DNA from: Allorhodoferax sp032337135
Lineage (GTDB): Bacteria; Pseudomonadota; Gammaproteobacteria; Burkholderiales; Burkholderiaceae_C
DNA: 64,000 nt
Assembly: GCF_032337135.1 (NCBI RefSeq)
Contig: NZ_JAVXZZ010000002.1
Span: forward strand, 868,001-932,000
Reading direction: 5' to 3'
Part shown: one piece after another, positions 1 to 8,808 of the stretch
Layout: each line of letters begins with the position of its first letter
How positions within the stretch are numbered: position 1 is the first letter of the stretch
Made by a program: the position numbers and the translations under genes
Notes under the pieces: model-generated
Database searches by the model: none
Told to the model about the DNA's origin: nothing
What the model saw: only the letters and a program-made list of their open reading frames with translations

Positions 1-2
1 GG

Positions 3-632
3 CGCGGTAAAGTCGTTTTACTGTTTCCTGCGGAGATGATGAACCATGTCTCCGCCAACGCCCTGCTCAAGACGCTCGAAGAGCCCCCGGGAGATACCCG
101 CTTCGTGTTGGCAAGCCGAAGTGCCCACCTGCTGCTGCCCACCATTCGCAGCCGTTGCATGACCCACACCATGGCGTTTCCGCCAGACGCACAGGCCCGC
201 CAGTGGTTGATCGAGCAGGGTGTGGCATCGCAGGATGCCGGTCTGTGGCTGGCGGCATGCGGACAGCGCCCGCAAGATGCGCTGGCCTTGGCGCGCGAGG
301 GCGCTTCCACAGCCAGCTGGCTGGCTTTCCCACAAGCCATGCGGGCCGGGGATGTGACCATGGTGCGGGAGTGGAGTGCCCAACGCCTGGTATCGACCTT
401 GCACAAGCTCTGTCACGATCAGATGGCTCTCTGCATAGGGGGCGCACCACGGTTTTTCCCCGCATCTTCACTCGTCGAAGGATGCACGATGGCGCGACTA
501 TCCTCTTGGTCCAAGGCCTTGAACACTTCCATGCGTTCGGTGGAGCACCCCTACAACGCTGGTTTGATGCAGGAAGCGCTTGTGAATCAGGCGCGTTTGG
601 CTCTACACTCAGGTCGCAAGAGCGCACCATGA
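3..632 (+). CDS. holB: DNA polymerase III subunit delta', 3' part
   Basis: C-terminal part of the clamp-loader subunit delta', which helps load the beta sliding clamp during replication. The open frame enters from the left window edge, so the ATP-fold N-terminus is missing from view. Visible family features are the early segment SANALLKTLEEPP and, about 20 residues later, the arginine-containing RSRC motif typical of clamp-loader subunits. The gene is cut by the window edge and is not a pseudogene. Its stop overlaps the start of the PilZ gene (ATGA). The order holB, pilZ, tatD is common in proteobacteria and supports the call. Confidence 0.9.
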   Translation, partial: RGKVVLLFPAEMMNHVSANALLKTLEEPPGDTRFVLASRSAHLLLPTIRSRCMTHTMAFPPDAQARQWLIEQGVASQDAGLWLAACGQRPQDALALAREGASTASWLAFPQAMRAGDVTMVREWSAQRLVSTLHKLCHDQMALCIGGAPRFFPASSLVEGCTMARLSSWSKALNTSMRSVEHPYNAGLMQEALVNQARLALHSGRKSAP

Positions 633-991
633 GTACACCCGCACCCGTTTCTGCCCGCCCCAGCGTCATCCAGCTCTCCATCAAGGAGAAAGCGGCGCTG
701 TATGCGGCATACATCCCCTTGTTTTCCGATGGTGGCGTCTTCATCCCCACCACCCGCGACTACCGCTTGGGCGACGATGTGTACGTGCTGTTGTCACTGC
801 CGGAGGACAACCAGCGTTACCCCGTAGCAGGAAAGGTGGCTTGGGTAACACCCGCACGTGCTGCAGGTGGCAAGGCACAGGGCGTGGGCATCACTTTCCC
901 CAAGGACGAAAAGTCCCGTCTTCTCAAGCTGAAGATCGAAGAGATCCTCGGTGCCCACTTGGCATCTGAGCGTCCTACGCAAACCATCTGA
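629..991 (+). CDS. PilZ domain protein (type IV pilus / c-di-GMP related)
   Basis: A 120-residue single-domain protein. Length, gene position between holB and tatD, and the central block of hydrophobic strands with a GVGITF segment near the C-terminus fit the PilZ family, whose members bind c-di-GMP or act in type IV pilus assembly. The strict c-di-GMP signature RxxxR plus D/NxSxxG is not clear: only the weaker FSDGG segment is seen. It may therefore be a PilZ-type pilus protein that does not bind the nucleotide. The start is set by the 4-bp overlap with holB. Confidence 0.8.
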   Translation: MSTPAPVSARPSVIQLSIKEKAALYAAYIPLFSDGGVFIPTTRDYRLGDDVYVLLSLPEDNQRYPVAGKVAWVTPARAAGGKAQGVGITFPKDEKSRLLKLKIEEILGAHLASERPTQTI

Positions 992-1049
992 GGTCAGCCG
1001 CGTCGGCCGGCACCTTTTTTCGCACCGTACCACTACGGTCTTCTCCCGC

Positions 1050-1862
1050 ATGTTCACAGACTCCCATTGTCATCTCAGCTTTCCCGAACTGTCGGGCAAT
1101 ATCGCGACCTTGCGCGAGCGCATGCACAGTGCCCAGGTAACACGCGCGCTGTGCGTTTGCACCACGCTGGAAGAATTCGACGACGTTCATCGACTCGCAT
1201 TGCAGTATCCCGAGCTATGGAGTTCTGCGGGGGTCCATCCGGACAACGAGGGCGTTCGGGAGCCCGATGTCGAAACGCTGTGTCAGCTCGCGTCTCTTCC
1301 AAGGGTGATTGCCATCGGCGAAACTGGCTTGGATTACTACCGACTGAACGGACGCACTGTGGCGGACATGGAGTGGCAACGCGAGCGATTTCGCACGCAT
1401 ATCCGCGCTGCCAGACTTTGCCGCAAGCCCTTGATCATCCATACACGAGGCGCCAGTAGCGACACCTTGGCGATCCTGCGGGAAGAGGGCGAGGGAGAAC
1501 ACGATGGCCGCCAGGCCGGGGGCGTGTTCCATTGCTTCACTGAGTCCTTGGATGTGGCTCGTGCAGCGCTCGACTTGGGCTACTACATTTCCTTTTCGGG
1601 AATCATCACGTTCAAGTCGGCGCACGAGCTGCGCGAGGTGGTCGCCTTTACGCCATTGGACCGATTGCTCATCGAGACCGATAGTCCCTACCTCGCACCG
1701 GTTCCCCACCGAGGCAAGACCAATGATCCGAGCCTGGTGCCATTCGTTGCGCAGCAGGTGGCAGACATCAAGGGTATCTCAGTGGCAACGGTGGGTGAAC
1801 GAACATGGGCCAACTTTGATCTCCTGTTTCAGCCCGTTATTTCGGAACATCCGTCGCTATGA
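1050..1862 (+). CDS. TatD family metal-dependent hydrolase
   Basis: A 270-residue TIM-barrel hydrolase of the TatD/YcfH family (3'-5' DNase or related phosphodiesterase, cytoplasmic). The N-terminal metal motif is FTDSHCH (His6, His8). Further ligand motifs follow in family order: GETGLDYY (Glu), IIHTRG (His), FHCFTE (His) and LIETDSPYL (Asp). The start at ATG 1050 places the HxH motif at the usual position; an upstream extension in the same frame lacks similarity. A 58-bp gap separates it from the PilZ gene, and its stop overlaps the ankyrin gene (ATGA), so the four genes probably share a transcript. Confidence 0.9.
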   Translation: MFTDSHCHLSFPELSGNIATLRERMHSAQVTRALCVCTTLEEFDDVHRLALQYPELWSSAGVHPDNEGVREPDVETLCQLASLPRVIAIGETGLDYYRLNGRTVADMEWQRERFRTHIRAARLCRKPLIIHTRGASSDTLAILREEGEGEHDGRQAGGVFHCFTESLDVARAALDLGYYISFSGIITFKSAHELREVVAFTPLDRLLIETDSPYLAPVPHRGKTNDPSLVPFVAQQVADIKGISVATVGERTWANFDLLFQPVISEHPSL

Positions 1863-2521
1863 AACGTCGCTACTTTTCCGCTGGACTGCTGTCACTGTTG
1901 CCTTTCATCGGCTCCATTGCAACTGCTGGCTCGTATGACGATTTCTTTATTGCCTTGCGGCAGGACAATGACCTGGCTGTTGCCAACTTGCTTGAACGAG
2001 GATTCGACCCCAACACAATCGATCCCGCTGGCCAGTCGGGCCTGTTTCTGGCCCTGAAAATTCGTTCTGTTCGCTCCGCGCTGGTTTTGGCCAAGGCTCC
2101 CGCCACGGTGATAGACGCGCGCAACGCTCAAGACGAAAGTCCGCTGATGCTCGCAGCACTTCGAGGGTACGTTGACATTTGCCGCCTGTTGATTGAACGG
2201 GAGGCCGATGTCAACAAACCGGGATGGACGCCGTTGCACTACGCTGCAACCGGTGGTCACGCTGCGGTTGTCCGCCTTTTGTTGGACGAACATGCCTACA
2301 TTGATGCTGAATCCCCAAATGGCAGTACGCCGTTGATGATGGCTGCGATGTACGGGACACTGGAAGTGGTGCAATTGCTGGTTCTTGCCGGCGCAGACGT
2401 AACACTCAAGAATGAGCTCGGTCTGAGCGCCCTTGACTTTGCCACGCGTGCAGGAAAGCCCGACACGGTGGCTTACCTTGAAACGTTTCTGCGCCAGGCT
2501 CGCACCGGCGGCACGTGGTAG
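1859..2521 (+). CDS. Exported ankyrin repeat protein
   Basis: A 220-residue protein with an N-terminal signal peptide (KRR, a hydrophobic run, cleavage likely near ATAGS around residue 24) followed by four to five ankyrin repeats. Repeat hallmarks include GWTPLHYAATGGH, NGSTPLMMAAMYG and GLSALDFATRAG. Ankyrin repeats mediate protein-protein contacts, so a periplasmic adaptor role is likely; no enzyme motif is visible. The start overlaps the tatD-like stop by 4 bp, which places it last in the holB-pilZ-tatD run. Ankyrin proteins at this spot are common in Comamonadaceae as far as I recall, but the partner is unknown. Confidence 0.85.
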   Translation: MKRRYFSAGLLSLLPFIGSIATAGSYDDFFIALRQDNDLAVANLLERGFDPNTIDPAGQSGLFLALKIRSVRSALVLAKAPATVIDARNAQDESPLMLAALRGYVDICRLLIEREADVNKPGWTPLHYAATGGHAAVVRLLLDEHAYIDAESPNGSTPLMMAAMYGTLEVVQLLVLAGADVTLKNELGLSALDFATRAGKPDTVAYLETFLRQARTGGTW

Positions 2522-2566
2522 TGGATTGGCGATGGGGAAAACGCGGTCGACTTTCTTTGTATACTT

Positions 2567-2603
2567 TATACGATGTATATTATGTTAATAGGCGTCCTAT
2601 TAA
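2567..2603. repeat. Two short inverted repeats in an AT-rich convergent gap
   Basis: Between the converging ankyrin and cyclase genes lie TATAC-GAT-GTATA (2567-2579) and TTAATAGG-CGT-CCTATTAA (2585-2603). The second is a perfect 8-bp stem with a 3-nt loop. No T-run follows on either strand, so a classical terminator is not obvious. It could be a bidirectional termination or protein-binding site. Confidence 0.5.
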
Positions 2604-2624
2604 TCGCCTGCAAACTATCAGCGT

Positions 2625-3545
2625 CTAACTAACCTTGAAGCGAACCACAGGAGCATCGCTGTCCGAAAAAGTCGCGCCCAGTACCAATATTCCCTGCCCA
2701 TACAACACACTGGAGCTGCGACGAAGCAAAATATCAGCGCGACTCGGCGCATCCGAGAATCGGATCCAGGTGCCATAACTGCTCAAGTCTTCAAGCACGA
2801 TGGCACCGTTCTTCCACAACAGTTGTGCATGCGTTCTGGAAACACGCGGGTCAGGAACAACCAGACGGTTCGTCTTTACCCGTCCGATGCTTACCGGGAG
2901 ATCAAACGCATGAAAGGTCTCCTGATGACCATTCCAGTGCAACTCGATCTCTTTCCCAATCGAATCGCCTGCAGACTGCATCTGATCGGGGTCAAATTGC
3001 CCAAGGACAGTCATCAGTTCGGTTGCCGCCTCAGACTGCCACTCCACCTGAAAAACGGAACATGGTTCGACACGGCCACGCACGGCAATGGTCCCAAGAG
3101 TTCGACAACCGTACGACAGCTTGCCATTCACCGCATCGAGAGTGGACAAATTGATCCAGATTTGATTCGGTCCGCACAAGTCGCATAGCCGTGATGCAAC
3201 GTTCACCGCATCACCATAGCAATCTCCCTGCACCCACTCCACATCACCAGAAGAAATGCCGATCCGCACTGGCATACGGTGGGTATCCGACAGAGCGGAC
3301 AGCCGCTGTTGATGATCGCGCTGAATGGTTACCGCCGCTTCAATAGCTTGCAGGGCATCGTCGAAAATCGCCAGCAGGCCGTCACCTAGCGTCTTTACCA
3401 CTTGCCCTCGATGGGCCTGGACAATGCGACCAATTTCGGTATTGAACCCGGTCACCACTTCGGTTGCCCGGGCGTTGCCCAAGGACTCAAACACCGCTGT
3501 GCTGCCGTGCAAATCAGTAAATACTACGGTTTGGTTACGCGGCAT
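2625..3545 (-). CDS. Class III adenylate/guanylate cyclase with C-terminal FHA domain
   Basis: A 306-residue soluble protein. The N-terminal cyclase domain (about residues 5-165) keeps the two metal aspartates (FTDLHGS, Asp11; KTLGDG, Asp55), the preceding Lys51, and the GDAVNVASRL segment with Asn115 and Arg119, so it looks catalytically competent. The C-terminal FHA domain (about 205-300) has the phosphothreonine-binding signature: GR at 221-222, SRTH at 236-239 and SSYGT near 256. FHA domains bind phosphothreonine peptides, so cyclase output may be coupled to Ser/Thr phosphorylation. No such kinase is in the window. Nucleotide preference (ATP or GTP) cannot be told. Confidence 0.85.
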   Translation of the reverse strand: MPRNQTVVFTDLHGSTAVFESLGNARATEVVTGFNTEIGRIVQAHRGQVVKTLGDGLLAIFDDALQAIEAAVTIQRDHQQRLSALSDTHRMPVRIGISSGDVEWVQGDCYGDAVNVASRLCDLCGPNQIWINLSTLDAVNGKLSYGCRTLGTIAVRGRVEPCSVFQVEWQSEAATELMTVLGQFDPDQMQSAGDSIGKEIELHWNGHQETFHAFDLPVSIGRVKTNRLVVPDPRVSRTHAQLLWKNGAIVLEDLSSYGTWIRFSDAPSRADILLRRSSSVLYGQGILVLGATFSDSDAPVVRFKVS

Positions 3546-3631
3546 TCGTGGACAAGAATGAATACGAAAGTTGAATCAAGACCATTGGGCGCATCGTACC
3601 TTGAATAGGCCCATTTGGAACACTGGGCGAC

Positions 3632-4534
3632 CTATTCGTCACCCCAAACAATCAATGCATCGCGCCCTTCTACCACCAAGTCAACCCGTTTTCCGAACGG
3701 AAGGAGCACCTTCGTTGGGACATGGCCGAACGGCAAGTTCGACAGCACAGGCACCGAAGTCTGCGTACCCAGCCATTCCAACACGCTGGCAAGTTTGAAT
3801 CCGCGGTCATGGTAGCTCAGCTGATATCCCGTGAACTGCCCCATTACGATTGCGCGTTGACGACCCAATATGCCCGTATGCAATAGTTGGGTAATTTGCC
3901 GCTCAATCCGATAGGGGTGCTCACCGACGTCCTCCAGAAACAGGACCCCACCATCGATTGATGGCATGTACGGAGTGCCAACCAGGGCACACAGCGTGGC
4001 CAGGTTTCCGCCCCAAAGCACAGCATCCTTGATCATCAGCGGAGACCGCGCTTGAGGAAGACGCCATCCACTGCCCTCCCCCCGTCGTTGCACAAGATCG
4101 GCGAAGCAATCGACCATGATGTCATCGGGCTCCTCGACGCCGAATGACTCGCATAGCGCGGGGCCCGACCACGTCGTCGCCCCGGTCTGGGCAAACAATG
4201 CCAATTGAAGGGCAGTGAAATCACTGAAGCCGACGAATCGGGTTCCTCGGGCAATCGCTTGCGACAACAATTCGTATGGGAGGCTGGGCAGAAGTCGAGT
4301 CAAGCCGTAGCCGCCGCGGGCAATCAAAGCGATGTCGGCACCACTTTCGGCCGCCCTGGTGACAGCCTCCAAGCGAGTCTGGTCACTGCCGGCAAACCGT
4401 TGGCTACGCGACAAGGCGTCACGATCCACCTCGACGCGATAGCCCTGTTTCTCAAGGAAACGTACGCCGCGACGAAAGGCCGCTCGATCACGAACGGCGC
4501 CTGAGGGAGAGTAGATGTAGATATGTGGAGCCAT
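3632..4534 (-). CDS. ldcA: LD-carboxypeptidase (muramoyltetrapeptide carboxypeptidase, S66 family)
   Basis: A 300-residue serine peptidase of family S66, which trims the terminal D-Ala from murein tetrapeptides during peptidoglycan recycling in the cytoplasm. The catalytic triad is visible: Ser104 in GFSDFTA, Glu201 in LFLEDVGEH and His271 in LPFGHVP, spaced as in the Pseudomonas enzyme. ATG 4534 (MAPHIYIYSPSG) fits the family N-terminus and leaves 13 bp after the tadA stop. An in-frame upstream start at 4579 would overlap tadA and adds an unlikely leader. It is probably co-transcribed with the tadA fusion. Confidence 0.9.
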   Translation of the reverse strand: MAPHIYIYSPSGAVRDRAAFRRGVRFLEKQGYRVEVDRDALSRSQRFAGSDQTRLEAVTRAAESGADIALIARGGYGLTRLLPSLPYELLSQAIARGTRFVGFSDFTALQLALFAQTGATTWSGPALCESFGVEEPDDIMVDCFADLVQRRGEGSGWRLPQARSPLMIKDAVLWGGNLATLCALVGTPYMPSIDGGVLFLEDVGEHPYRIERQITQLLHTGILGRQRAIVMGQFTGYQLSYHDRGFKLASVLEWLGTQTSVPVLSNLPFGHVPTKVLLPFGKRVDLVVEGRDALIVWGDE

Positions 4535-4547
4535 GAAAAGCGACGGA

Positions 4548-5897
4548 CTAATGCATCTGAATACGTGGAAGATGGTCACGGAACAGTACCTCAGCCCACG
4601 GGACCGATCGCTGCGCCGCTTGCATCACGGTGCATTGTTTGATGCTCCAGCGAGCCAAGAAATCCGTGTTGGCGGGCGAAGGTTGCAGCCCCTCGATTAT
4701 CACTGTCACACGCAGACTACTGGAACCCTTGGAATCCGATCCGGCGTGGCACTGGGCGCCTGATGATTGCCCGGTTTCATGACGTTGTCCCAACCAACGT
4801 AACAGACCTTTCGCATAGCCAACATCGGGGTATTGCGCCTGGATCGCTTCTGGGAGCTGATTGTCCCCCCTCAAGAACGCTAGCGCACGCAGCAGTTGGC
4901 CCAGAGATCGTGGAATGCGACCCTGTGCGTCCCCGAGGTCATCGGCAACATCGATCATGGGGTCAGCGAGCACCACCTGAAGGACCGATTCCGCCCTTCT
5001 GTGCGCAAGCTCCATAGCCAGCGAACAAGCAGAACGACAGGCCAGCAAAACCACGGGCGACGTGGCAAAGCGATCCAGGATTTCGCCGAGCACATTCAAT
5101 TGGTAGCTCTGATCGAACTCCCATCCAGACTTACTCTTGTCGCTTTGACCATGACCTGGAAGGTCAACGCACATTAGCATCACATCCGCGGGCAGGTCCT
5201 CCCGCAAAAGGTCCGCAAATTGCCACGCCCATTGCCCGATGGAGTGCAGGCACAGCAAAAGCCTGGCAGGAGGTTCTGAATCTGTTCGCTGTCCCTTGGC
5301 CCAGACGTGAACCCGCAACCCTTGGGCAGAACTAAGATCATCCACGACCAACCCTTCTGCCCCTGGAACGTATTTGGCCAACAACGAGTCCGAAGGCATG
5401 CGCAAGGCATCTTCACGGACACGCCGACGTTGGAACGCATGGTGAACCCGCAGGTCACGGAAATAGGAGCGCAGGACATCCGAACAGGCGTCCGCCAACA
5501 CGCCGCCATGTACAACACAATGGGGGTTCAACCTTTTATCGGTATCAAGCCCAACCACGGATCCACACGCACCGCCCTTGGGGTCGGTTGCGCCAAAGAA
5601 CAGCGCGCGAATCCGGCTGTGAAAAATTGCTCCCATGCACATGGGACAAGGTTCAAGTGTGACGTAGAGTGTGCAGTCGTTAAGGCGATAGTTGCCTTGC
5701 ATCTTCGCTGCTGCCCGAAGTGCGACCACCTCTGCATGGGCCGTAGGGTCGGATTCGGATATTGTGCGGTTGTGCCCTTCTCCCACAATGGTTCCGGTGC
5801 TGTCCACAACCACGGCCCCCACGGGCACCTCACCGACAGCCGCAGCCTGATGGGCCAATTCCAACGCCCGGGCCATGTAGCCCGAATGGTCGACCAT
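4548..5897 (-). CDS. tadA: tRNA adenosine(34) deaminase TadA fused to an alpha/beta hydrolase
   Basis: A 449-residue two-domain protein. Residues 1-155 are TadA, which converts A34 to inosine in tRNA-Arg(ACG): zinc and proton-shuttle motif HAE at 54-56 and PCPMC at 83-87. Residues from about 195 onward look like an alpha/beta hydrolase: the oxyanion strand LLLCLHSIGQW, then VDLPGHGQSD, then a nucleophile-elbow position reading CRSAC (Ser289) instead of GxSxG, and a C-terminal histidine in RDHLPRI. TadA alone is normally about 150-170 residues, so the second half is extra. The frame is continuous, so this is a fusion and not two genes. It starts 1 bp inside the stop of the upstream EAL gene. 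Confidence 0.88.
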   Translation of the reverse strand: MVDHSGYMARALELAHQAAAVGEVPVGAVVVDSTGTIVGEGHNRTISESDPTAHAEVVALRAAAKMQGNYRLNDCTLYVTLEPCPMCMGAIFHSRIRALFFGATDPKGGACGSVVGLDTDKRLNPHCVVHGGVLADACSDVLRSYFRDLRVHHAFQRRRVREDALRMPSDSLLAKYVPGAEGLVVDDLSSAQGLRVHVWAKGQRTDSEPPARLLLCLHSIGQWAWQFADLLREDLPADVMLMCVDLPGHGQSDKSKSGWEFDQSYQLNVLGEILDRFATSPVVLLACRSACSLAMELAHRRAESVLQVVLADPMIDVADDLGDAQGRIPRSLGQLLRALAFLRGDNQLPEAIQAQYPDVGYAKGLLRWLGQRHETGQSSGAQCHAGSDSKGSSSLRVTVIIEGLQPSPANTDFLARWSIKQCTVMQAAQRSVPWAEVLFRDHLPRIQMH

Positions 5898-7657
5898 TAC
5901 TGTGATTGCTTACGGGCGGCGACCCACTCAACAAATTGGTCAGGAAGAAGCGGCTTGGCATACAGGTAACCCTGACCTTCATGACATCCAAGCTGCCGCA
6001 ATTGCTGCGCCTGACGTTCTTCCTCGATACCCTCGGCAATCACAGTCAGCTTGAGATTGCGCCCCAGTTCAATCACCATGGCTGCAATGTGCCCGCCAGT
6101 TACTTCTTGCGTCAATTCATCCACAAAAGCCCGGTCAATCTTCAGTCGATCAATTGGCAGTTGCCGCAGGTGGCTCAACGAGGAGTAGCCGGTTCCGAAG
6201 TCATCAATGGCAATGGAAATTCCCAAGCGCCGGATCGAATGCAGGGTTTCGAGCATGAAGTCTGCATCTTCCATCGCCACGGTTTCAGTGATCTCCAGCT
6301 CCAATTGCCGAGGATTGATCCCTGTATCCTGCAGGGCGCTTTCAAGCTTCTGCATGAAATCGGGATGACGGAACTGCATCTGCGAAACGTTGACCGACAT
6401 CCGCAAATCCGGGAGTCCCAACCCTTGAAAGCGTTTGAGTTCGTGGCACGCCATCCTCAGAACCCAATCGCCAATGGCGACAATCATCCCGGATGCTTCT
6501 GCCAAGGGAATGAAACGATCTGGCGGGACAAAACTGCCATCCTCACGCCGCCAACGGATCAAAGCCTCCACACCGACGATTTCTTCCGATCCGAGAAGCA
6601 CCTGCGGCTGGTAGACAACAAAAAGCCGCTCTGCTTCTACCGCCTGGCGGAGGTTCTGCAATAAGCGGACGCGCTCGCGTATGTCGGACCCCATCTCAGA
6701 GGAGTACACGACATAACTACCCCTGCGGTTCTTCTTCGCGCGCTTCAGGGCGATATTGGCATCCTTGAGAGCATCCCGTCCACCAATATCGGCACTCAGT
6801 TGGCGCGTCATTCCCAAGGTCGCGGTGACGACCATCGAATCGTCCTGCACCTGAAACGGTTGTCGGAAGAGCGAGAGGACGCGTACAGGCTCCATGACAG
6901 ACGCTGGCCCCATCAATGCGAACGTGTCGCCACCGATCCTTGCCAAAATGACTTCGGCTCCCAATTCGGTTTTCAAACGCTCCGCTACCGACTGAAGCAA
7001 TCGGTCACCTTGTTGGTGTCCGAGTGCATCATTGATCTCGGAAAAATCGTCGATGTCGACGATAGCGATCGCGTCGTTTTCACAATGTCCGGCCTGGAGG
7101 CGGGCATCGGCAAGGTCAAGGAACTTGTTGCGATTCGGGAGCTTCGAGAGTCTGTCGTAAAACGCTAGCTCATCAAGCTTGCGGATCTGCTCATAGGCAC
7201 GCAAAGCAGCGGTAACGGTCGCATACAACTTGGTACGGGTGAGCTCCGACTTGGTCTTGTAGTCATTGATATCGAAATCGTGGATCGTTTCGATTTCCGG
7301 TGCGTATCCCGGTTGCCCGGTACGCAAAATGATCCGCACTTCTTCCAGGCGAAAGTCCTGGCGGATGGTCTTGACCAGCTTCAGCCCGGCATCTTCCCGC
7401 TCCATGACGACGTCAAGGAGGACAACCGCAATGTCATGCTCCTTGCATAGCATCTGGGTGGCCTCTTCGGCCGAGTAGGCATGAAGGAACTCTAGACGCC
7501 TTCCGAGAATCTTGACACCTGACAGTGCAAACGTCGTCGCCCGATGGACATCGGGCTCGTCATCAATCACCATCAAACGCCACACCGGCTCCTTGACGGA
7601 GACGCCATCTGCGTCATCATCAAGAAAATGAAGAGCATCCGACTCAGCATCCATCAT
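5897..7657 (-). CDS. Response regulator with degenerate GGDEF and intact EAL domain (c-di-GMP phosphodiesterase)
   Basis: A 586-residue cytoplasmic signalling protein. Receiver domain about 25-150: DDE at 32-34, phospho-acceptor Asp82 in LLDVVM, and a lysine in YKTKS. GGDEF domain about 165-315, where the signature reads GGDTF (242-246), so cyclase activity is doubtful and the domain may sense GTP. EAL domain about 330-580: EALIRW (364), NVS near 423, DDFGTGYSS (485) and AEGIE are all present, consistent with an active phosphodiesterase. Phosphorylation by an unlinked histidine kinase probably controls it; no kinase gene is adjacent. It is first in a run with tadA and ldcA. Confidence 0.9.
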   Translation of the reverse strand: MMDAESDALHFLDDDADGVSVKEPVWRLMVIDDEPDVHRATTFALSGVKILGRRLEFLHAYSAEEATQMLCKEHDIAVVLLDVVMEREDAGLKLVKTIRQDFRLEEVRIILRTGQPGYAPEIETIHDFDINDYKTKSELTRTKLYATVTAALRAYEQIRKLDELAFYDRLSKLPNRNKFLDLADARLQAGHCENDAIAIVDIDDFSEINDALGHQQGDRLLQSVAERLKTELGAEVILARIGGDTFALMGPASVMEPVRVLSLFRQPFQVQDDSMVVTATLGMTRQLSADIGGRDALKDANIALKRAKKNRRGSYVVYSSEMGSDIRERVRLLQNLRQAVEAERLFVVYQPQVLLGSEEIVGVEALIRWRREDGSFVPPDRFIPLAEASGMIVAIGDWVLRMACHELKRFQGLGLPDLRMSVNVSQMQFRHPDFMQKLESALQDTGINPRQLELEITETVAMEDADFMLETLHSIRRLGISIAIDDFGTGYSSLSHLRQLPIDRLKIDRAFVDELTQEVTGGHIAAMVIELGRNLKLTVIAEGIEEERQAQQLRQLGCHEGQGYLYAKPLLPDQFVEWVAARKQSQ

Positions 7658-7801
7658 GTATCACACCCGCGCGGTATTGCATGCGGCCATTTTGCACCAA
7701 AGGAATGTGGGTTGTGGTAACGGATAGCTGATTTTGCGCTTCACGACCCTTTGATTACCAAAAACCAAGGGTAAATCCTCATCCCGCTGGCGACCTCTCA
7801 G

Positions 7802-8380
7802 TCACTGAAGCCGCTCCCGGTGCCCTCGTGCGCTACCGATCGCCAACGCCCCCACCAACACGAACAGGGTAAACGTCACAAAGGACCAATTGGCGATAGA
7901 TCCGCCAAGAAAAGTCCAATCGATCTTTGAACAGTCTCCACTTCCACGGAAAACCATAGGCAACACACGTTTCAAAGGGAAGTTTTCAATCATTCCATAA
8001 AGGTCCCGACCACAGGAAACCACTTCGGGTGGATACCACTGCAACCAACTCTGGCGTGCAGCAACGACGGCCCCCGAGAGCGCAGCCAATACCATCAGCC
8101 CCAGAAAGACAATGCGCTTCGACTTCGACCCATGGAAGAACGCCACCATCGCGGAAAACACCCCGACCAGCACCAGCAGGTAGCGCTGCACAATGCACAT
8201 CGGGCAAGGCTCGAGTCCCACAGCATGCTGCAGATACAAGCCAAACACCAGCAAGGCCGCACAAGAAAGGGCTATGCCGTAGAACACTACGGGTATACGA
8301 CTGGAAATCCACTCTCGCAACACATCAACTCCAAGAAAAATTGGCGTCGCCCCCGACGCACCTCCGGGATTATCAGACAC
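7802..8380 (-). CDS. dsbB: Disulfide bond formation protein B
   Basis: An inner-membrane quinone-linked oxidase that reoxidises DsbA. It has 192 residues with four hydrophobic segments. The two catalytic cysteine pairs are present: Cys59/Cys62 in EPCPMC and Cys123/Cys150 in the second periplasmic loop (VSCGRD and GDCSKI). The N-terminus is about 20 residues longer than usual before the first membrane segment, so a start nearer the first helix is possible, although no better start is evident. It is divergent from yggX, with 92 bp between them for two promoters. About 144 bp without visible features separates it from the EAL gene. Confidence 0.92.
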   Translation of the reverse strand: MSDNPGGASGATPIFLGVDVLREWISSRIPVVFYGIALSCAALLVFGLYLQHAVGLEPCPMCIVQRYLLVLVGVFSAMVAFFHGSKSKRIVFLGLMVLAALSGAVVAARQSWLQWYPPEVVSCGRDLYGMIENFPLKRVLPMVFRGSGDCSKIDWTFLGGSIANWSFVTFTLFVLVGALAIGSARGHRERLQ

Positions 8381-8472
8381 TCAGACCAATACGAGTCCGT
8401 ACAATCCGCAACGTCACACTGCGGCCAAGACTTGTTGCCCAGCGTCCTGTCATCAACCCACTACCCTCTGTT

Positions 8473-8745
8473 ATGCCACGTACCGTTCATTGCATCATGC
8501 TTAAACGCGAAGCCGAAGGGCTTGATTTCCCCCCTTACCCCGGCGAACTGGGAAAGCGTATCTGGGAGTCAGTCAGCAAAGAAGCATGGGCCGCCTGGTT
8601 ACGCCACCAAACCATGCTGGTCAACGAGAACCGGCTCAATCTTGCTGACTTGAAAGCCCGACAGTATCTGGCGCGCCAGATGGAAAACCACTTTTTCGGT
8701 CAGGGTGCGGACGCTGCCCAAGGGTACGTGCCGCCCAGCGCATGA
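8473..8745 (+). CDS. yggX: Fe(2+)-trafficking / oxidative damage protection protein
   Basis: A 90-residue protein matching YggX in length and sequence: MPRTVHC start with the single conserved cysteine (Cys7), then LDFPPYPGELG, WLRHQTMLVNENRLN and ARQYLARQME. YggX helps protect Fe-S clusters and handles labile iron in the cytoplasm. It is monocistronic, divergent from dsbB and convergent with the nucleoside permease gene. The start gives the exact family N-terminus. Confidence 0.95.
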   Translation: MPRTVHCIMLKREAEGLDFPPYPGELGKRIWESVSKEAWAAWLRHQTMLVNENRLNLADLKARQYLARQMENHFFGQGADAAQGYVPPSA

Positions 8746-8808
8746 TCGCGACCACGGGGGAAACGTTGCGTCCTCCGTTCTACCGCGGCTAGTGAGGGGG
8801 CGCGTTGG

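Noticed and set aside
3..632. holB as a truncated pseudogene
   Set aside because: The frame is open through the left window edge, so the missing N-terminus is a window effect.
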